DNA of 64,000 nt, from contig NZ_FQTV01000004.1 in assembly GCF_900128905.1 (NCBI RefSeq), positions 186,001 through 250,000 on the forward strand. The letters run 5' to 3'. This document shows positions 27,250 to 37,239 of the stretch, in pieces. Position 1 is the first letter of the stretch. Each line of letters starts with the position of its first letter. This DNA is from Bacteroides luti (lineage in GTDB: Bacteria > Bacteroidota > Bacteroidia > Bacteroidales > Bacteroidaceae). Under the pieces are notes generated by a model. It was not told the DNA's origin, ran no database searches, and saw only the letters and a list, made by a program, of their open reading frames with translations. The translations under genes were made by a program, and so were the position numbers.

Positions 27250-28249
27250 TCTTAATTTCGCTTATTATTGAATTAATATTATACTCATAATCAAAACATC
27301 CAATAGGATTTATTTCATAGGACACATTGAATATTGAGTTATCAATAGTAGCCTTAGTTATTTGTGGAAATCCTGAAACCACCTTATAATACTTTTCATC
27401 TCTAATACTATAAGAAATGTTGCTGTATTCTGCTTCTGTTTCTGAATCAATTCCAAGACTTTCTAGTTTATCATTAAATTCTGACAACAATTCATAATCT
27501 TTGCTTAACAGATTTCTTATAATAGTTATTAATCCAGAAAGTGAATTCTGATTTCCGGGATATTCATTTAATTTATAAAATGCCAGGTACAAATTGATTA
27601 GTCCAGTAGTATCCAGCTGTAACTCATTAGATATTTTTATTGATGGATTATTAGATTTAGACGTTTTCACTTCAATAGCTATTCCATTGTAATAAAAGTC
27701 CTGATTAGAACCAGTAGGGGCTTGCCAACCTTTAACAATTTTTTCTTTGTTATTAAGATTTTCAAGTAATAATCTTAGAAAATACAATTCACCAAATAAC
27801 CCACGTTGTTGTTGTGGGGTCAATAATCCTCCAGTAAATTTACTAAATAGTTTCTTCCAATAACCAATCTTTTTTGATATTACAAGAATAGCATCTTCTT
27901 CATTTTTCACAGATGTCAATGAGTTTATTATATCTTCTATAAAGAGAATAAAAATATCAGAAAGCTCATTTTCAAGCAGAATGATAGCTAATTCTTTTTT
28001 AGCCTTGTTCACTGGTAAGATTTGAATCTCCACGCCAACAAAACGCATCAAATAATTAGCATGAACAGAAAGAGATGCATCTAATTCCAGTAAAAAAATC
28101 TTTGCTTTAGAAAAAGATATAGTCCCTATATAACAATTTACTCCAGAAACGCTCTCAACTTTCTCTCTTACAACTTCATTCTTTATTGAAGAAGCTTGTT
28201 TTTCATATATTTCTTTTAATCTACTCATCATCTGGATCTGTGTCATCAT
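27236..28249 (-). CDS. PD-(D/E)XK motif nuclease-like protein (DUF4420 type)
   Basis: 337 residues. The nuclease core is visible: GLFGELYFLRLLLENL (Glu154), then NQDFYYNGIAIEVKTSKS with Asp184 and Glu193-x-Lys195, the D...ExK motif with a preceding helix Glu. This is the DUF4420 PD-(D/E)XK family that travels with Z1 and MORC-type ATPases. It probably cuts DNA in the restriction step (family inference). Overlaps the Z1 gene by 29 bp and the AIPR gene by 14. Alternative starts at internal Met7/Met8 are possible. Confidence 0.88.
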   Translation of the reverse strand: MMTQIQMMSRLKEIYEKQASSIKNEVVREKVESVSGVNCYIGTISFSKAKIFLLELDASLSVHANYLMRFVGVEIQILPVNKAKKELAIILLENELSDIFILFIEDIINSLTSVKNEEDAILVISKKIGYWKKLFSKFTGGLLTPQQQRGLFGELYFLRLLLENLNNKEKIVKGWQAPTGSNQDFYYNGIAIEVKTSKSNNPSIKISNELQLDTTGLINLYLAFYKLNEYPGNQNSLSGLITIIRNLLSKDYELLSEFNDKLESLGIDSETEAEYSNISYSIRDEKYYKVVSGFPQITKATIDNSIFNVSYEINPIGCFDYEYNINSIISEIKNGNI

Positions 28250-30995
28250 CTACCTGAGAATCTTCATCATCAAATGCTATCTGACGGGCAACATATTCCA
28301 CTTTAACTTCATTTTGAAAAGTTGGAAACAAAACACCATAACCCACCAAAGGACATTCGCTATCCAGCTGGTCAGAGATACGTGGATCAAATGGATATAA
28401 AACTAATAATGGAGTTTCTAATTCATTTCTTCTCGATTTAATAATATCCTCAGTCGGATTTAAAACCTGAAGATTTAAATCAACCATTCTCGCCCTTTTA
28501 TCCAGAATTGAATTCTTACCACCCGCAACTATTAATGTATTTATATTATCTTGAAAATTACGAGCAGGAAGTCCACCGTCTGCTTTACCATTAGCCCAAA
28601 TAAAAGTATGCATTTTGACAGGTAAACCATTCAATATTCCGCCCGCTGATACATTGCTCTGAGAATTCAAGATGACTGCTACTGACCATTTCAATAGTTT
28701 ACCATCTTTCCTTTGCTTCTCAATATAGCTACACAAAACACTATCATTGAAATAGTTTTGCTTGTAAGATGCTATGAAATCAACTACTAAATCTGAGTTT
28801 ATATTCCTCCACAAAAGTGTATTGGGTTCTTCTCGGTCCGGAGTCATAAACTTCGTTAATAAAGAATTAAAACTCTTGTAATTATTCAGAACTACAGATT
28901 TATTTTTTTCAAAAATATAAGTTTGAATTGTTTTACCGGAATAGCTTACAGCTATTTTTTCCGTATCACGCATTTTATAGGCACTGGTAATGCTTAACCT
29001 ATTTATAGCTACCATTTCCGGATGAGTTCTGACCTTCAACTGATAATCTACAGGTCGTTTATTCTGAGCTGACATTTCATCGAAATCAGCACGCATTTCT
29101 TCTGTTGCCAGAGTTACATGTCTGTACCAGTTTATAAGTTGTTCAGTTGTATAAAGTCTGCACAAATCTACATATCCAGGCCGAAAGCCAAACCATCTGC
29201 CCATTTGCATCAGAGAGTCATAAAGCCTTGTAGTTCTGAGATAATAACTTACTGATAAGCCTTCAAGTGTAATTCCACGGGCTAATCTATTACCACCTAC
29301 AGCAATTACCGACATTCCATTATCATAATCATTATAATTAATGTCTTCTATATTGTGAAATTCGAGATTCCGCGTATTCTTCGTTCCATGAACTGCACGA
29401 ACTTCTATTTTCATAACCGCATCGATCAAAACATCTTTAACTTCATCCCATTCGTGTTTTTTTATTTTATAATCTTTGTAAGAAAGGTTCTCAATAATAT
29501 TATCTGTAGTAGGTACAAAATCTTCAATAAAGAGTGATTTAAGTTCTTCAATCAATGGTCCCTGACCAGAACGGATTTGCAATTTATAATCTCTGACTAT
29601 TTCATTTACTAACCAGGCAACTCTGTCAATCCATGTCACATACAAAGCAACGTGAACTAACATCGAATTATGCTTATTTTCCTGTCCTCTAAGTCTACGG
29701 ATAGCACAAGTAAGTATAAATGATTTAATAGCTCTTTTTAAACTTGAAGGAACCGCATCTGGCAATTCATTCTTATTTATACTATTTAATCTAAGTGGGA
29801 AATAAGGTTCCTGATCATTTGCTAAACGGATAATATCTAACCCCTTGAAATCTTCACCTGTTTCATTATTTTCATAACCAAAAACCTTTACAGCTCCAAT
29901 ATAATTGGAAGGCGGTGGAATGTTCACAATAAAATCTCGAGGAAATAGATCTTCTCCCACTTTTAGTCTTACATCCTTAACCATAGTCTCCAATTCTTCA
30001 CTCCATTCTGTAGGAATAAATATATTAGCATAAGGTGTTGCAGTATAGCCAATAAATGTATTCTGATTAAACAGATTAAGTAAAGTTCGGATTAATCTGT
30101 TTATTGTTTTGATATCTATTTCTGTCCCGGAATTAACAGAAGCATTATCAGCTTCATCATCAATCACAAGTAATGGTACATCGAAAATCTTTTTATCTCC
30201 ATTTAAATCTTCGTTAGCAAAATTATAAAGCCATAAAATAAGATTCTCCAGGATACTTTTATTCTTCTTGATTACTAAAACAGTCGGACTTTTACCACCT
30301 ATTGGCACATTTAATCTTGTAGCAGTTGCCCGATTAAAATCACCTTTATTATCTGTAGAAGTATATGAATAGATTTCAGTGTCTGCCTTTATTAGGCCAA
30401 CACCTATTTTGTTATTTCTCTTTTTCAATATAAAATCAGAACTGTCTCTTCCAATAAATCCCTCATCAATTCTATATTGTGTTTGTGCTCTCAAACTATT
30501 GTGAATCCCAGCAATCACAATAATCAATTTGTAGCCGGCATCTGTAGCTTTATTTATTAGTCCGGTATAATTTGCGGTTTTTCCTGATTGAACATTACCA
30601 ACGACCATTCCACGCCTGTCCCAACGTCCCTTAGTTTTTGGATTTACGCATTTATCCAAGATCTTATCCGTAATATCATCCAGATTACCAAGTGGAAAAG
30701 ATGAATCTTTTTGATTCATATAGATCCTGTACCGATTCCACAATTCAGGCTTAATTTTTGATTTTTCTTCGTACAACCAAGGCTTAATATCTTCTGCTAC
30801 AAGAAGAGTCGCTTCCTTAGCATGAATCTCAAAATCTCCGACAAGTAAAGATATAAGTTCTTCTTTATTAATATCTTTAAATGCCGGCATTAAGTAGATA
30901 TTATCAACTTCTTCAACTATTGTTTCAATTGTAATATCTTTCCGATTATACTTGGCAAGCAAAATGTGAGCAATGTTTCTGGCATTTTCAATCAT
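28221..30995 (-). CDS. Z1-domain superfamily-II-type ATPase
   Basis: 924 residues. Helicase-like core: P-loop GNVQSGKT (133-140), Walker B DDEAD (279-283), GYTATPYAN (about 316-324), then the Z1 block ending in GGNRLARGITLEGL and QMGRWFGFRPGY, the arginine-finger motif VI. The Z1 domain is known from MORC-linked restriction-modification operons, where it is thought to translocate or remodel DNA. Tight overlap with the nuclease gene downstream and a 6-bp gap from the MORC-like gene upstream. Confidence 0.93.
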   Translation of the reverse strand: MIENARNIAHILLAKYNRKDITIETIVEEVDNIYLMPAFKDINKEELISLLVGDFEIHAKEATLLVAEDIKPWLYEEKSKIKPELWNRYRIYMNQKDSSFPLGNLDDITDKILDKCVNPKTKGRWDRRGMVVGNVQSGKTANYTGLINKATDAGYKLIIVIAGIHNSLRAQTQYRIDEGFIGRDSSDFILKKRNNKIGVGLIKADTEIYSYTSTDNKGDFNRATATRLNVPIGGKSPTVLVIKKNKSILENLILWLYNFANEDLNGDKKIFDVPLLVIDDEADNASVNSGTEIDIKTINRLIRTLLNLFNQNTFIGYTATPYANIFIPTEWSEELETMVKDVRLKVGEDLFPRDFIVNIPPPSNYIGAVKVFGYENNETGEDFKGLDIIRLANDQEPYFPLRLNSINKNELPDAVPSSLKRAIKSFILTCAIRRLRGQENKHNSMLVHVALYVTWIDRVAWLVNEIVRDYKLQIRSGQGPLIEELKSLFIEDFVPTTDNIIENLSYKDYKIKKHEWDEVKDVLIDAVMKIEVRAVHGTKNTRNLEFHNIEDINYNDYDNGMSVIAVGGNRLARGITLEGLSVSYYLRTTRLYDSLMQMGRWFGFRPGYVDLCRLYTTEQLINWYRHVTLATEEMRADFDEMSAQNKRPVDYQLKVRTHPEMVAINRLSITSAYKMRDTEKIAVSYSGKTIQTYIFEKNKSVVLNNYKSFNSLLTKFMTPDREEPNTLLWRNINSDLVVDFIASYKQNYFNDSVLCSYIEKQRKDGKLLKWSVAVILNSQSNVSAGGILNGLPVKMHTFIWANGKADGGLPARNFQDNINTLIVAGGKNSILDKRARMVDLNLQVLNPTEDIIKSRRNELETPLLVLYPFDPRISDQLDSECPLVGYGVLFPTFQNEVKVEYVARQIAFDDEDSQVDDDTDPDDE

Positions 30996-31001
30996 AAAAT
31001 T

Positions 31002-32486
31002 CTATTTAAGGTATTCTATTAACTGGGGATATTCATTAAAAGGCTGAATATGAAAAATCTGCTTAAGAGCAAAATCATGACTAAGACCAGTTTGAAGCAA
31101 TGAGTCAAACATAAGTCTGGCAAGTGAAATAGTTCCTTCTTCGAGTTCTGAGTTTTCTGATCTCAATTCAAAACTTTCAGGATTTTCGCTATAATTTTGA
31201 ATAATAGATTCAATAGGAGTTGAGTTCCCAATAAGATTCAGAAGCATTTTCAAATCACTTTTATCTATATTATCAGAATTAAATAAACGTGCTATAATAG
31301 GATGATCCTGATTAATATAATACTTAACTGAACCGTCTCTCAACTTCGACGCTTTCCAAACAGACTGAAAATCAAAACTGGTAATTGAATCATCTAACAT
31401 AATCTGGTTTCCTCTGAACCGATAAACATTTGCAGCTGCAAGTCGTGTCATTTTGCCTAAACGAACTAAGTCTTTCCGTATAGAAACTGAAGGTGTAGCA
31501 GTAGCTTTCTTAATATCTATCTTCCAAAGATGGTCAAGTTTGTTTGGAATATCAATTAAAATCCTGGCATTCTTATAATGTTCATTTTTAGGGAACAGAC
31601 CTAACCAATCACCATAAAGCAGAAGTCTCTCATTTCTATAGATGTAAAACCCCTGCAACTTATACCAGTCATCAGTTTTGGCTTTTTTTCTGGCTTCAAC
31701 ATCTATATTTGAAATATGAGGCAAAACGTAACATTTAATAGTTACATTATTTGCATCCAGCACTTCTGTACAAATAAGCTGTCCACCATATTCTTCTTTC
31801 ATAAATGGGTCCCATGGTTGTATCTGAATTCCATTTATAAATATTTTCAGCTTATTTTTCTGGAGATATCTATGAAACACTAATCCCAAGTGCTCCTCAA
31901 CAAGTGCAAACTCTTCAAGAAACACATTACGGGCTGCATCATTATCTTTGTGAGAGTTGCCTACAAGCCTATCAAGGTTTTGCCATAAGACTAATGTTCC
32001 TGATTTCATTTCAGAAAGTTTATCCAGAAAACTTTCATCAGATATATAATCAAGTAATGACCATTTTCCAGTCTGATTTACAAAATCTAAGTCCCAGCAT
32101 CTTTTTAATATGACATGATCCTCTGCTTTTGAGGCAACAGTCAAAATCTTGCACTGAGAGAATGAAGAAGTTTTAAGGCCAAGCCCAAATCTTCCTAAAT
32201 CATTTTCATCTCTTTCGTCGTTCGGATCTTTACTGCCAGGAGTCATAGCGTTTACAAGAGAACAGCGACTCATTCCTTCCCCATCATCAAGTATAGTTAC
32301 CCAAGAATTTGTCCCATCCCAAACATAATCAATCCAAACATTGCCGGCTTTAGCCGAAATGCTATTATCAATAATGTCAGCAATGGCTGTTTGCAAGTTG
32401 TAGCCAAACGCTCTGAACGTATTGATCATAGCATTAGCTTTCGGCGGGGTTTCTTCGGAAATATAATATGTGAGATTAGCTATCAT
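31002..32486 (-). CDS. MORC/MutL-type GHKL ATPase
   Basis: 494 residues. GHKL ATP-binding fold at the N-terminus: the N-box with Asp37...Asp40-Asn41 (AIADIIDNS), the G1 box DDGEGM (67-72), and the G2 box LGRFGLGLK (97-105) followed by a SFSQCKIL segment. This arrangement is that of bacterial MORC-like proteins in restriction-modification loci, relatives of eukaryotic MORC. ATP-driven dimerisation on DNA is the expected activity (family knowledge). Overlaps the receiver gene by 4 bp. Confidence 0.9.
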   Translation of the reverse strand: MIANLTYYISEETPPKANAMINTFRAFGYNLQTAIADIIDNSISAKAGNVWIDYVWDGTNSWVTILDDGEGMSRCSLVNAMTPGSKDPNDERDENDLGRFGLGLKTSSFSQCKILTVASKAEDHVILKRCWDLDFVNQTGKWSLLDYISDESFLDKLSEMKSGTLVLWQNLDRLVGNSHKDNDAARNVFLEEFALVEEHLGLVFHRYLQKNKLKIFINGIQIQPWDPFMKEEYGGQLICTEVLDANNVTIKCYVLPHISNIDVEARKKAKTDDWYKLQGFYIYRNERLLLYGDWLGLFPKNEHYKNARILIDIPNKLDHLWKIDIKKATATPSVSIRKDLVRLGKMTRLAAANVYRFRGNQIMLDDSITSFDFQSVWKASKLRDGSVKYYINQDHPIIARLFNSDNIDKSDLKMLLNLIGNSTPIESIIQNYSENPESFELRSENSELEEGTISLARLMFDSLLQTGLSHDFALKQIFHIQPFNEYPQLIEYLK

Positions 32487-33751
32487 ATTATTTGAGTAAT
32501 CCCTAATCTACTTGAATAACTACTATACTCAACCTGTATCTCTGACAACAATTCTTTATTAAATATTTTCACATTATCAAATTTAGAAATAAACTGTTCT
32601 TTAGGTAATGAAAAGGAATATCTATAATCAAAAATTAATGTGCAATCAGTTTCATCTTTAGAGAAATATAAATGATCATAGATTTTGATAGAATCAAGTT
32701 TTGATGAGCCTCCTTTAAATTCCTTACTTACATTGTTTTTTCGATTTGGGTTAACTATTCTAACTCCACTTAACAATTTGATATTCTTTCCAAATTTATC
32801 TTGCGCTATGTCGCAAGGTCGTGTTAAAACCATTACACATGGTTTTAACTTTATACGACTATCTGTTTGTTTTGATAAATACTCTTTTATATGTTTATCA
32901 TCCAATATTGAATATGTATCAATTAAACCTTTATCCTTAAAATCACTTATAAGTCCTGACAATATTAAATCGTTAGAAATAGAACTAATTAACTTGAAAT
33001 GGAACCAGCTATTAAGTTTTTTATCAGGTTCTAATGTTGCAATATTTTCAAGTTTATATATAGTGTCTGCATTAATATCACTAATAGCCCCCGAAATATT
33101 CTTTCTGGTATTTGAAGTTAACACAATATCTAAAGCATCAAACAAAACAATTCTTTTTTGGATATCAGAAAATGCTTTTGTTGAATTACCACCATGAGAA
33201 ATAATTATTTTTTTTATTATTTCTGCATCTTCATCATTATTAATCAAATGACCGATAACTTCATTAGCTGTAAGTTTAAGAGCTTTTTTCCAGATAATAA
33301 TTTCTTCTAGTGCAGGAGAATTATCACACGCATCATTTATTTTTTTTAATAAAGATTTAAAATTATACGCTCCTCCAACAATATATTCTGATTTAGATTC
33401 AACAAAATATTTAAAAGGAGGTATATCCCTTTCTTTAAGTAAAATAAGAACTTCACTTGCTCTACTTATATCTTTTGTCCAGAAAACAATTATATAAAAT
33501 GAGTTTTTAGGTATTATTGATCTCACCCAATTACAAGATTGTTCAGCATCAAAATTACCTGAATAAAAAAGATCTAAAAAAAGAATATTTACATCTGAGT
33601 ATGTCTTAGTTGGCATATCATCACCTTCAGAGTAATCGGGATTAAAAAATTTACAGCCTACGCCTTTTTCAGACAAATCATCAATGATGCCTTGGATTTC
33701 TTCTTTTACATCATCTATTATTACAACAGTTGGTTCAAGCTTATTAATCAT
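32483..33751 (-). CDS. Receiver-domain protein (response-regulator-like)
   Basis: 422 residues. The N-terminal ~110 residues fit a two-component receiver: acidic pair Asp13-Asp14 (TVVIIDDVKEEI), phosphoacceptor Asp60 (ILFLDLFYSG), and the Thr92/Lys93 region (VFWTKD) at the fourth/fifth strands. The long C-terminal part has no DNA-binding domain I can see; it carries LTRPCDIAQDK near residue 330, a motif worth a search. Placed directly after the histidine-kinase-like gene, so a phosphorelay partner is plausible. Divergent from known receivers, hence moderate confidence in phosphorylation. Confidence 0.75.
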   Translation of the reverse strand: MINKLEPTVVIIDDVKEEIQGIIDDLSEKGVGCKFFNPDYSEGDDMPTKTYSDVNILFLDLFYSGNFDAEQSCNWVRSIIPKNSFYIIVFWTKDISRASEVLILLKERDIPPFKYFVESKSEYIVGGAYNFKSLLKKINDACDNSPALEEIIIWKKALKLTANEVIGHLINNDEDAEIIKKIIISHGGNSTKAFSDIQKRIVLFDALDIVLTSNTRKNISGAISDINADTIYKLENIATLEPDKKLNSWFHFKLISSISNDLILSGLISDFKDKGLIDTYSILDDKHIKEYLSKQTDSRIKLKPCVMVLTRPCDIAQDKFGKNIKLLSGVRIVNPNRKNNVSKEFKGGSSKLDSIKIYDHLYFSKDETDCTLIFDYRYSFSLPKEQFISKFDNVKIFNKELLSEIQVEYSSYSSRLGITQII

Positions 33752-33754
33752 AAG

Positions 33755-35971
33755 TTATTTATTAAAAGTAAGTTTAACAATAGCGCCATCATATTCTGCT
33801 GGAATTCCAAGCTGACTTTTTTCATTAATATCCTGTACTATTTCAAACTTACCATATTTCAACATTATCGTATCAATCAAATATAGCCCAATTCCAATAC
33901 CATCTACTTTTCTAGTAAAAAAAGGTCTAATTAAGTCTGAAATATCATCTTTAAATCCAGGGCCATTATCTGCGATAACTAGTGTCGTTTTACCATCAAT
34001 TAGCAGGCCTTTTAACAGTATTAATTTATTGTCTTTATATGAAGTGTCTAACCAATAAATACTATTATCAATAATATTCATTAACACCGTAATTAATAGT
34101 CTCCTTTCACAAGAAAGATTGTTTATTAAAGTATCAATATTTATTAAATAGTTAATTTTTCTATCGGCTAATTTCATTCTATAATTGCTAAATGCTTTTT
34201 CTACAACATCTTTTACATTAATAGGTGTTTCACCCCCTTTTCTTAAAACAGATATTATACCATCAACATATTGTTTTAACTCTTCTACTTGGTCAATAAT
34301 AATATCCTTTGAAAATGGAGTTTGCTTTACAGAGTTTTGCATTCGTGGTACTAATTTTTCAATTTCATGAAGTGCAAATGATGCAGTCATACCTACACCA
34401 GCAGGTATTAATAGTACTTTTTTATCGTCTTCATATTTTTGTTCAAGTCTCTCAACCTCTTCAAGTAAGAATTTTCTTTTATCAGCATCATTCAAATCTA
34501 TATTATTGATTATACTTTTAAAATTATTAACTTTTTCGTCAAATAAGTTGTTTGAAGATTTTTTATTAAACTGTATCCATTTACTTCTATCTACTAATCT
34601 CGTTGTTTTGATCTCAGATAATATCCATTTGACAACTGTATAGAAAATATCATATGAATTGTTTCTAATAAAGCCTTCCCTATTAGTTTTTTCAATTAAA
34701 CAATTAGAATTATTTGAATCTAAATATACATATCCAATATTCTGATTATTAGAAAACCATTCAGTATTTTGAACACGCTCTAAATCAATACCAAGCCAAT
34801 CATTTCCTTTTTCTCCATAATCATAAACTCTAAGATCACCTTTATAGACTTTTATACCAGCATGTTCTTTCAATATTCTTTTCGTAGCGGCAATATCACT
34901 CGAATAATCTCGCATTGATAAAGTATCTAAATCAAATGAATAAAATTCAATAAACAAATCACCAAAAGGCAACAATGTATTAATCGAATCAAATTCTTCA
35001 AGTTTTTTTTCAATAGAATTCTTGTCATAACCTTCTGTTTCTAGGTTTTTTCTTATTATTGGTCTAATAAAACCTTTTATATTTCTATTATAAGATTTAT
35101 CTTCCTTAATAGTTCTCTTCCCGATTTTTGTGTTATTTTTTAAAGAAAAAACATACTCAAATGTCAAATTATATTCCGAGTCAACAAAAGCCGTTACTTT
35201 ATAAGGTGCTTCATTTATTATAGTTTGATTATCAGGGAAGTTCTCAATCCAATTATTATCAAAATTCAGATTTATTTTAAAATTATTATCACCCATTCTC
35301 GGTGATAGCATGGAAAGTGTTTGCCCTTTTATTTCCCTTGCCATTCCCCTTGTCCAAGCCTCTTTTAGGTTACTTAAACGGATATATGTCCCACTACTAT
35401 TTTTAAATCTAAATGTATCACTGTCTTTTTTAATTTTCCATTTTATAGGAACATCCGAAAGATGTATAGATTGGTTAAAGTCTAGCCAATCTATAAAGAG
35501 TTGAATTTCATAATCTGCTAAATAAGTATTTTCAATTTCTCTTGAATTTTCTTTAAAAACAATAATTGTTGGGCGTGTTATCAATAAAATCTGACTACTT
35601 AATTTATGTACAGCAAATCGTCCAACTCCCTTTTCACCCATCGGTACTCTCTTATATATAGGAGATTTTATTATTTCTCTTTTACCTGTTTCCTTATTGT
35701 AGGGTTTTTTAAAATCTGTACCAGGTTCTAGCCAAACATTCTCAATGACTTCAGAAGTCATTCCAATGCCATCATCTTCAATAATAATTACTGCTTTATC
35801 AGTATCTTCAATATCTCTGAATCTAACATCTACCTTTGTTGCATCAGCATCATAGCTATTCTTCACTAGTTCATAAATTGCCATAACAGGATTCTTTATC
35901 AACTCATCACCAAGCAACGTAAGAATATGAGCTTTGGGATTAAAATGCTTTTCTTTTAGAATTTCTGACAT
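33755..35971 (-). CDS. Double-GHKL protein: Hsp90-like N-terminus, histidine-kinase-like C-terminus
   Basis: 738 residues with two separate GHKL ATPase regions. The N-terminal one has the N-box ELVKNSYDA (34-42), G1 EDDGIGM (65-71) and GEKGVGRFA (112-120), like Hsp90/MORC proteins. The C-terminal third looks like a sensor kinase: an H-box-like SFALHEIEKLVP with His535, then NIIDNSIYWLD, DNGPGF and GIGIGLYLI. No membrane segment, so soluble. It would sense something with its first half and signal with the second, perhaps to the receiver protein beside it (inference). Overlaps the methyltransferase gene by 16 bp. Confidence 0.85.
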   Translation of the reverse strand: MSEILKEKHFNPKAHILTLLGDELIKNPVMAIYELVKNSYDADATKVDVRFRDIEDTDKAVIIIEDDGIGMTSEVIENVWLEPGTDFKKPYNKETGKREIIKSPIYKRVPMGEKGVGRFAVHKLSSQILLITRPTIIVFKENSREIENTYLADYEIQLFIDWLDFNQSIHLSDVPIKWKIKKDSDTFRFKNSSGTYIRLSNLKEAWTRGMAREIKGQTLSMLSPRMGDNNFKINLNFDNNWIENFPDNQTIINEAPYKVTAFVDSEYNLTFEYVFSLKNNTKIGKRTIKEDKSYNRNIKGFIRPIIRKNLETEGYDKNSIEKKLEEFDSINTLLPFGDLFIEFYSFDLDTLSMRDYSSDIAATKRILKEHAGIKVYKGDLRVYDYGEKGNDWLGIDLERVQNTEWFSNNQNIGYVYLDSNNSNCLIEKTNREGFIRNNSYDIFYTVVKWILSEIKTTRLVDRSKWIQFNKKSSNNLFDEKVNNFKSIINNIDLNDADKRKFLLEEVERLEQKYEDDKKVLLIPAGVGMTASFALHEIEKLVPRMQNSVKQTPFSKDIIIDQVEELKQYVDGIISVLRKGGETPINVKDVVEKAFSNYRMKLADRKINYLINIDTLINNLSCERRLLITVLMNIIDNSIYWLDTSYKDNKLILLKGLLIDGKTTLVIADNGPGFKDDISDLIRPFFTRKVDGIGIGLYLIDTIMLKYGKFEIVQDINEKSQLGIPAEYDGAIVKLTFNK

Positions 35972-37239
35972 AATAATTCTTTAATTTTGATTGCTATTTC
36001 TTCTGCCAATAATACTGGAACTGCGTTCCCTATTTGTTTAAATGCTGATGTTCTGCTTGGCTTTTCGGTCTGACCTTCAAAATAAAAATCATCAGGAAAA
36101 GACTGCAGACGAGCTGCTTCACGAGGTGTTAAAGAACGATTCTGCTTAATATCGGGATGAATATAATAGTGTCCATCCTTGGCAATATGGGCTACAACAG
36201 TATGGTTTGCAGGTAAGTCTGATGCTACGACTTTAAACCTATCAAAAAATGAATGTCTGTTTTTATGAGTTTTTAATCTGTCAGGCAAATCATTGTAATC
36301 TAGTCTTTCTTTTTTAGAATTCCACTTATTTACTGCAATTCTATAAATTTCTTTATCCTGTTCATTGTTTGGACGCGCAATATGCAATGTTGTAAAATCA
36401 AGCTCATTTCTTATTTTCTTATCAAAGAGATATCCCGATTTTTCATGGGTAATGTAATCTGTTGATAGAAGATTTCCTTCTCCTGCTTTCAGAGATGGTA
36501 ATCCTTTGAATATCTCTTCAACAAGTACATCTGATTTATGAGGTACAAATTCTGGATAAAAACCTGTTTCCATTCCTTTCTTCCCTATAAGAATTACTCT
36601 TTTCCTTTTTTGCAAAACGCCAAAATCACTAGCATGAAGTATTTTAAATTCCGTTTCGTAACCAATTTCTCTATATAATTCTATAAGCCTATCCAGATAT
36701 CTTTCACCTTCATCTGCTTTCGCAGATAAAAGACCAATTACATTTTCAAAAACAAAGTACTTGGGTTGATATTTCCTTAAAAACTCACCATACTGAACAT
36801 ATAAGAAATTGCGTTCATCCTCTTTCATCTTATTTTTGTCTGCTGCTCTACCTATTAATGAATATGCCTGACATGGTGGTCCGCCAACAATCAGATCAAT
36901 TGGTTCATTTCCTTTCAACTTATCTATTCGAGAAAATATCTGTTCATTATTCTCTTTTCCTATAGCTAAATTAATAACGGATTCTTTAAGTTCTTCTGGT
37001 AAATAAGAATATAATTTTGTTCTGGTAATACGACTTTTCAAATAATCTATATAGACATTAAACTGCTCTGTTTGCTTGAGATAATGATATGCTGTTCTGG
37101 TAAGTAAAGTATTACATGCTGCATTATCCATTTCTACGTGTGCAACAGGTTCAAACCCTTGCCTGATAAAACCTTCGGATAATCCCCCTGCTCCAGCAAA
37201 TAAATCTATAAAACGAATTTTTCTAATTTCTGATTTCAT
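35956..37239 (-). CDS. C5-cytosine DNA methyltransferase
   Basis: 427 residues. SAM-binding motif I FIDLFAGAGGLSEGF (10-24), catalytic motif IV GGPPCQAYS with Cys123, motif VI ENVIGLLS, motif VIII QKRKRVILIG, and the C-terminal QIGNAVPVLLAEEIA. These are the ordered motifs of Dcm-type enzymes; the variable target-recognition region lies around 260-360. It is the first gene of the defence operon and would mark self DNA. The recognition sequence cannot be predicted. A vsr gene lies just upstream, fitting C5 methylation. Confidence 0.95.
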   Translation of the reverse strand: MKSEIRKIRFIDLFAGAGGLSEGFIRQGFEPVAHVEMDNAACNTLLTRTAYHYLKQTEQFNVYIDYLKSRITRTKLYSYLPEELKESVINLAIGKENNEQIFSRIDKLKGNEPIDLIVGGPPCQAYSLIGRAADKNKMKEDERNFLYVQYGEFLRKYQPKYFVFENVIGLLSAKADEGERYLDRLIELYREIGYETEFKILHASDFGVLQKRKRVILIGKKGMETGFYPEFVPHKSDVLVEEIFKGLPSLKAGEGNLLSTDYITHEKSGYLFDKKIRNELDFTTLHIARPNNEQDKEIYRIAVNKWNSKKERLDYNDLPDRLKTHKNRHSFFDRFKVVASDLPANHTVVAHIAKDGHYYIHPDIKQNRSLTPREAARLQSFPDDFYFEGQTEKPSRTSAFKQIGNAVPVLLAEEIAIKIKELLCQKF

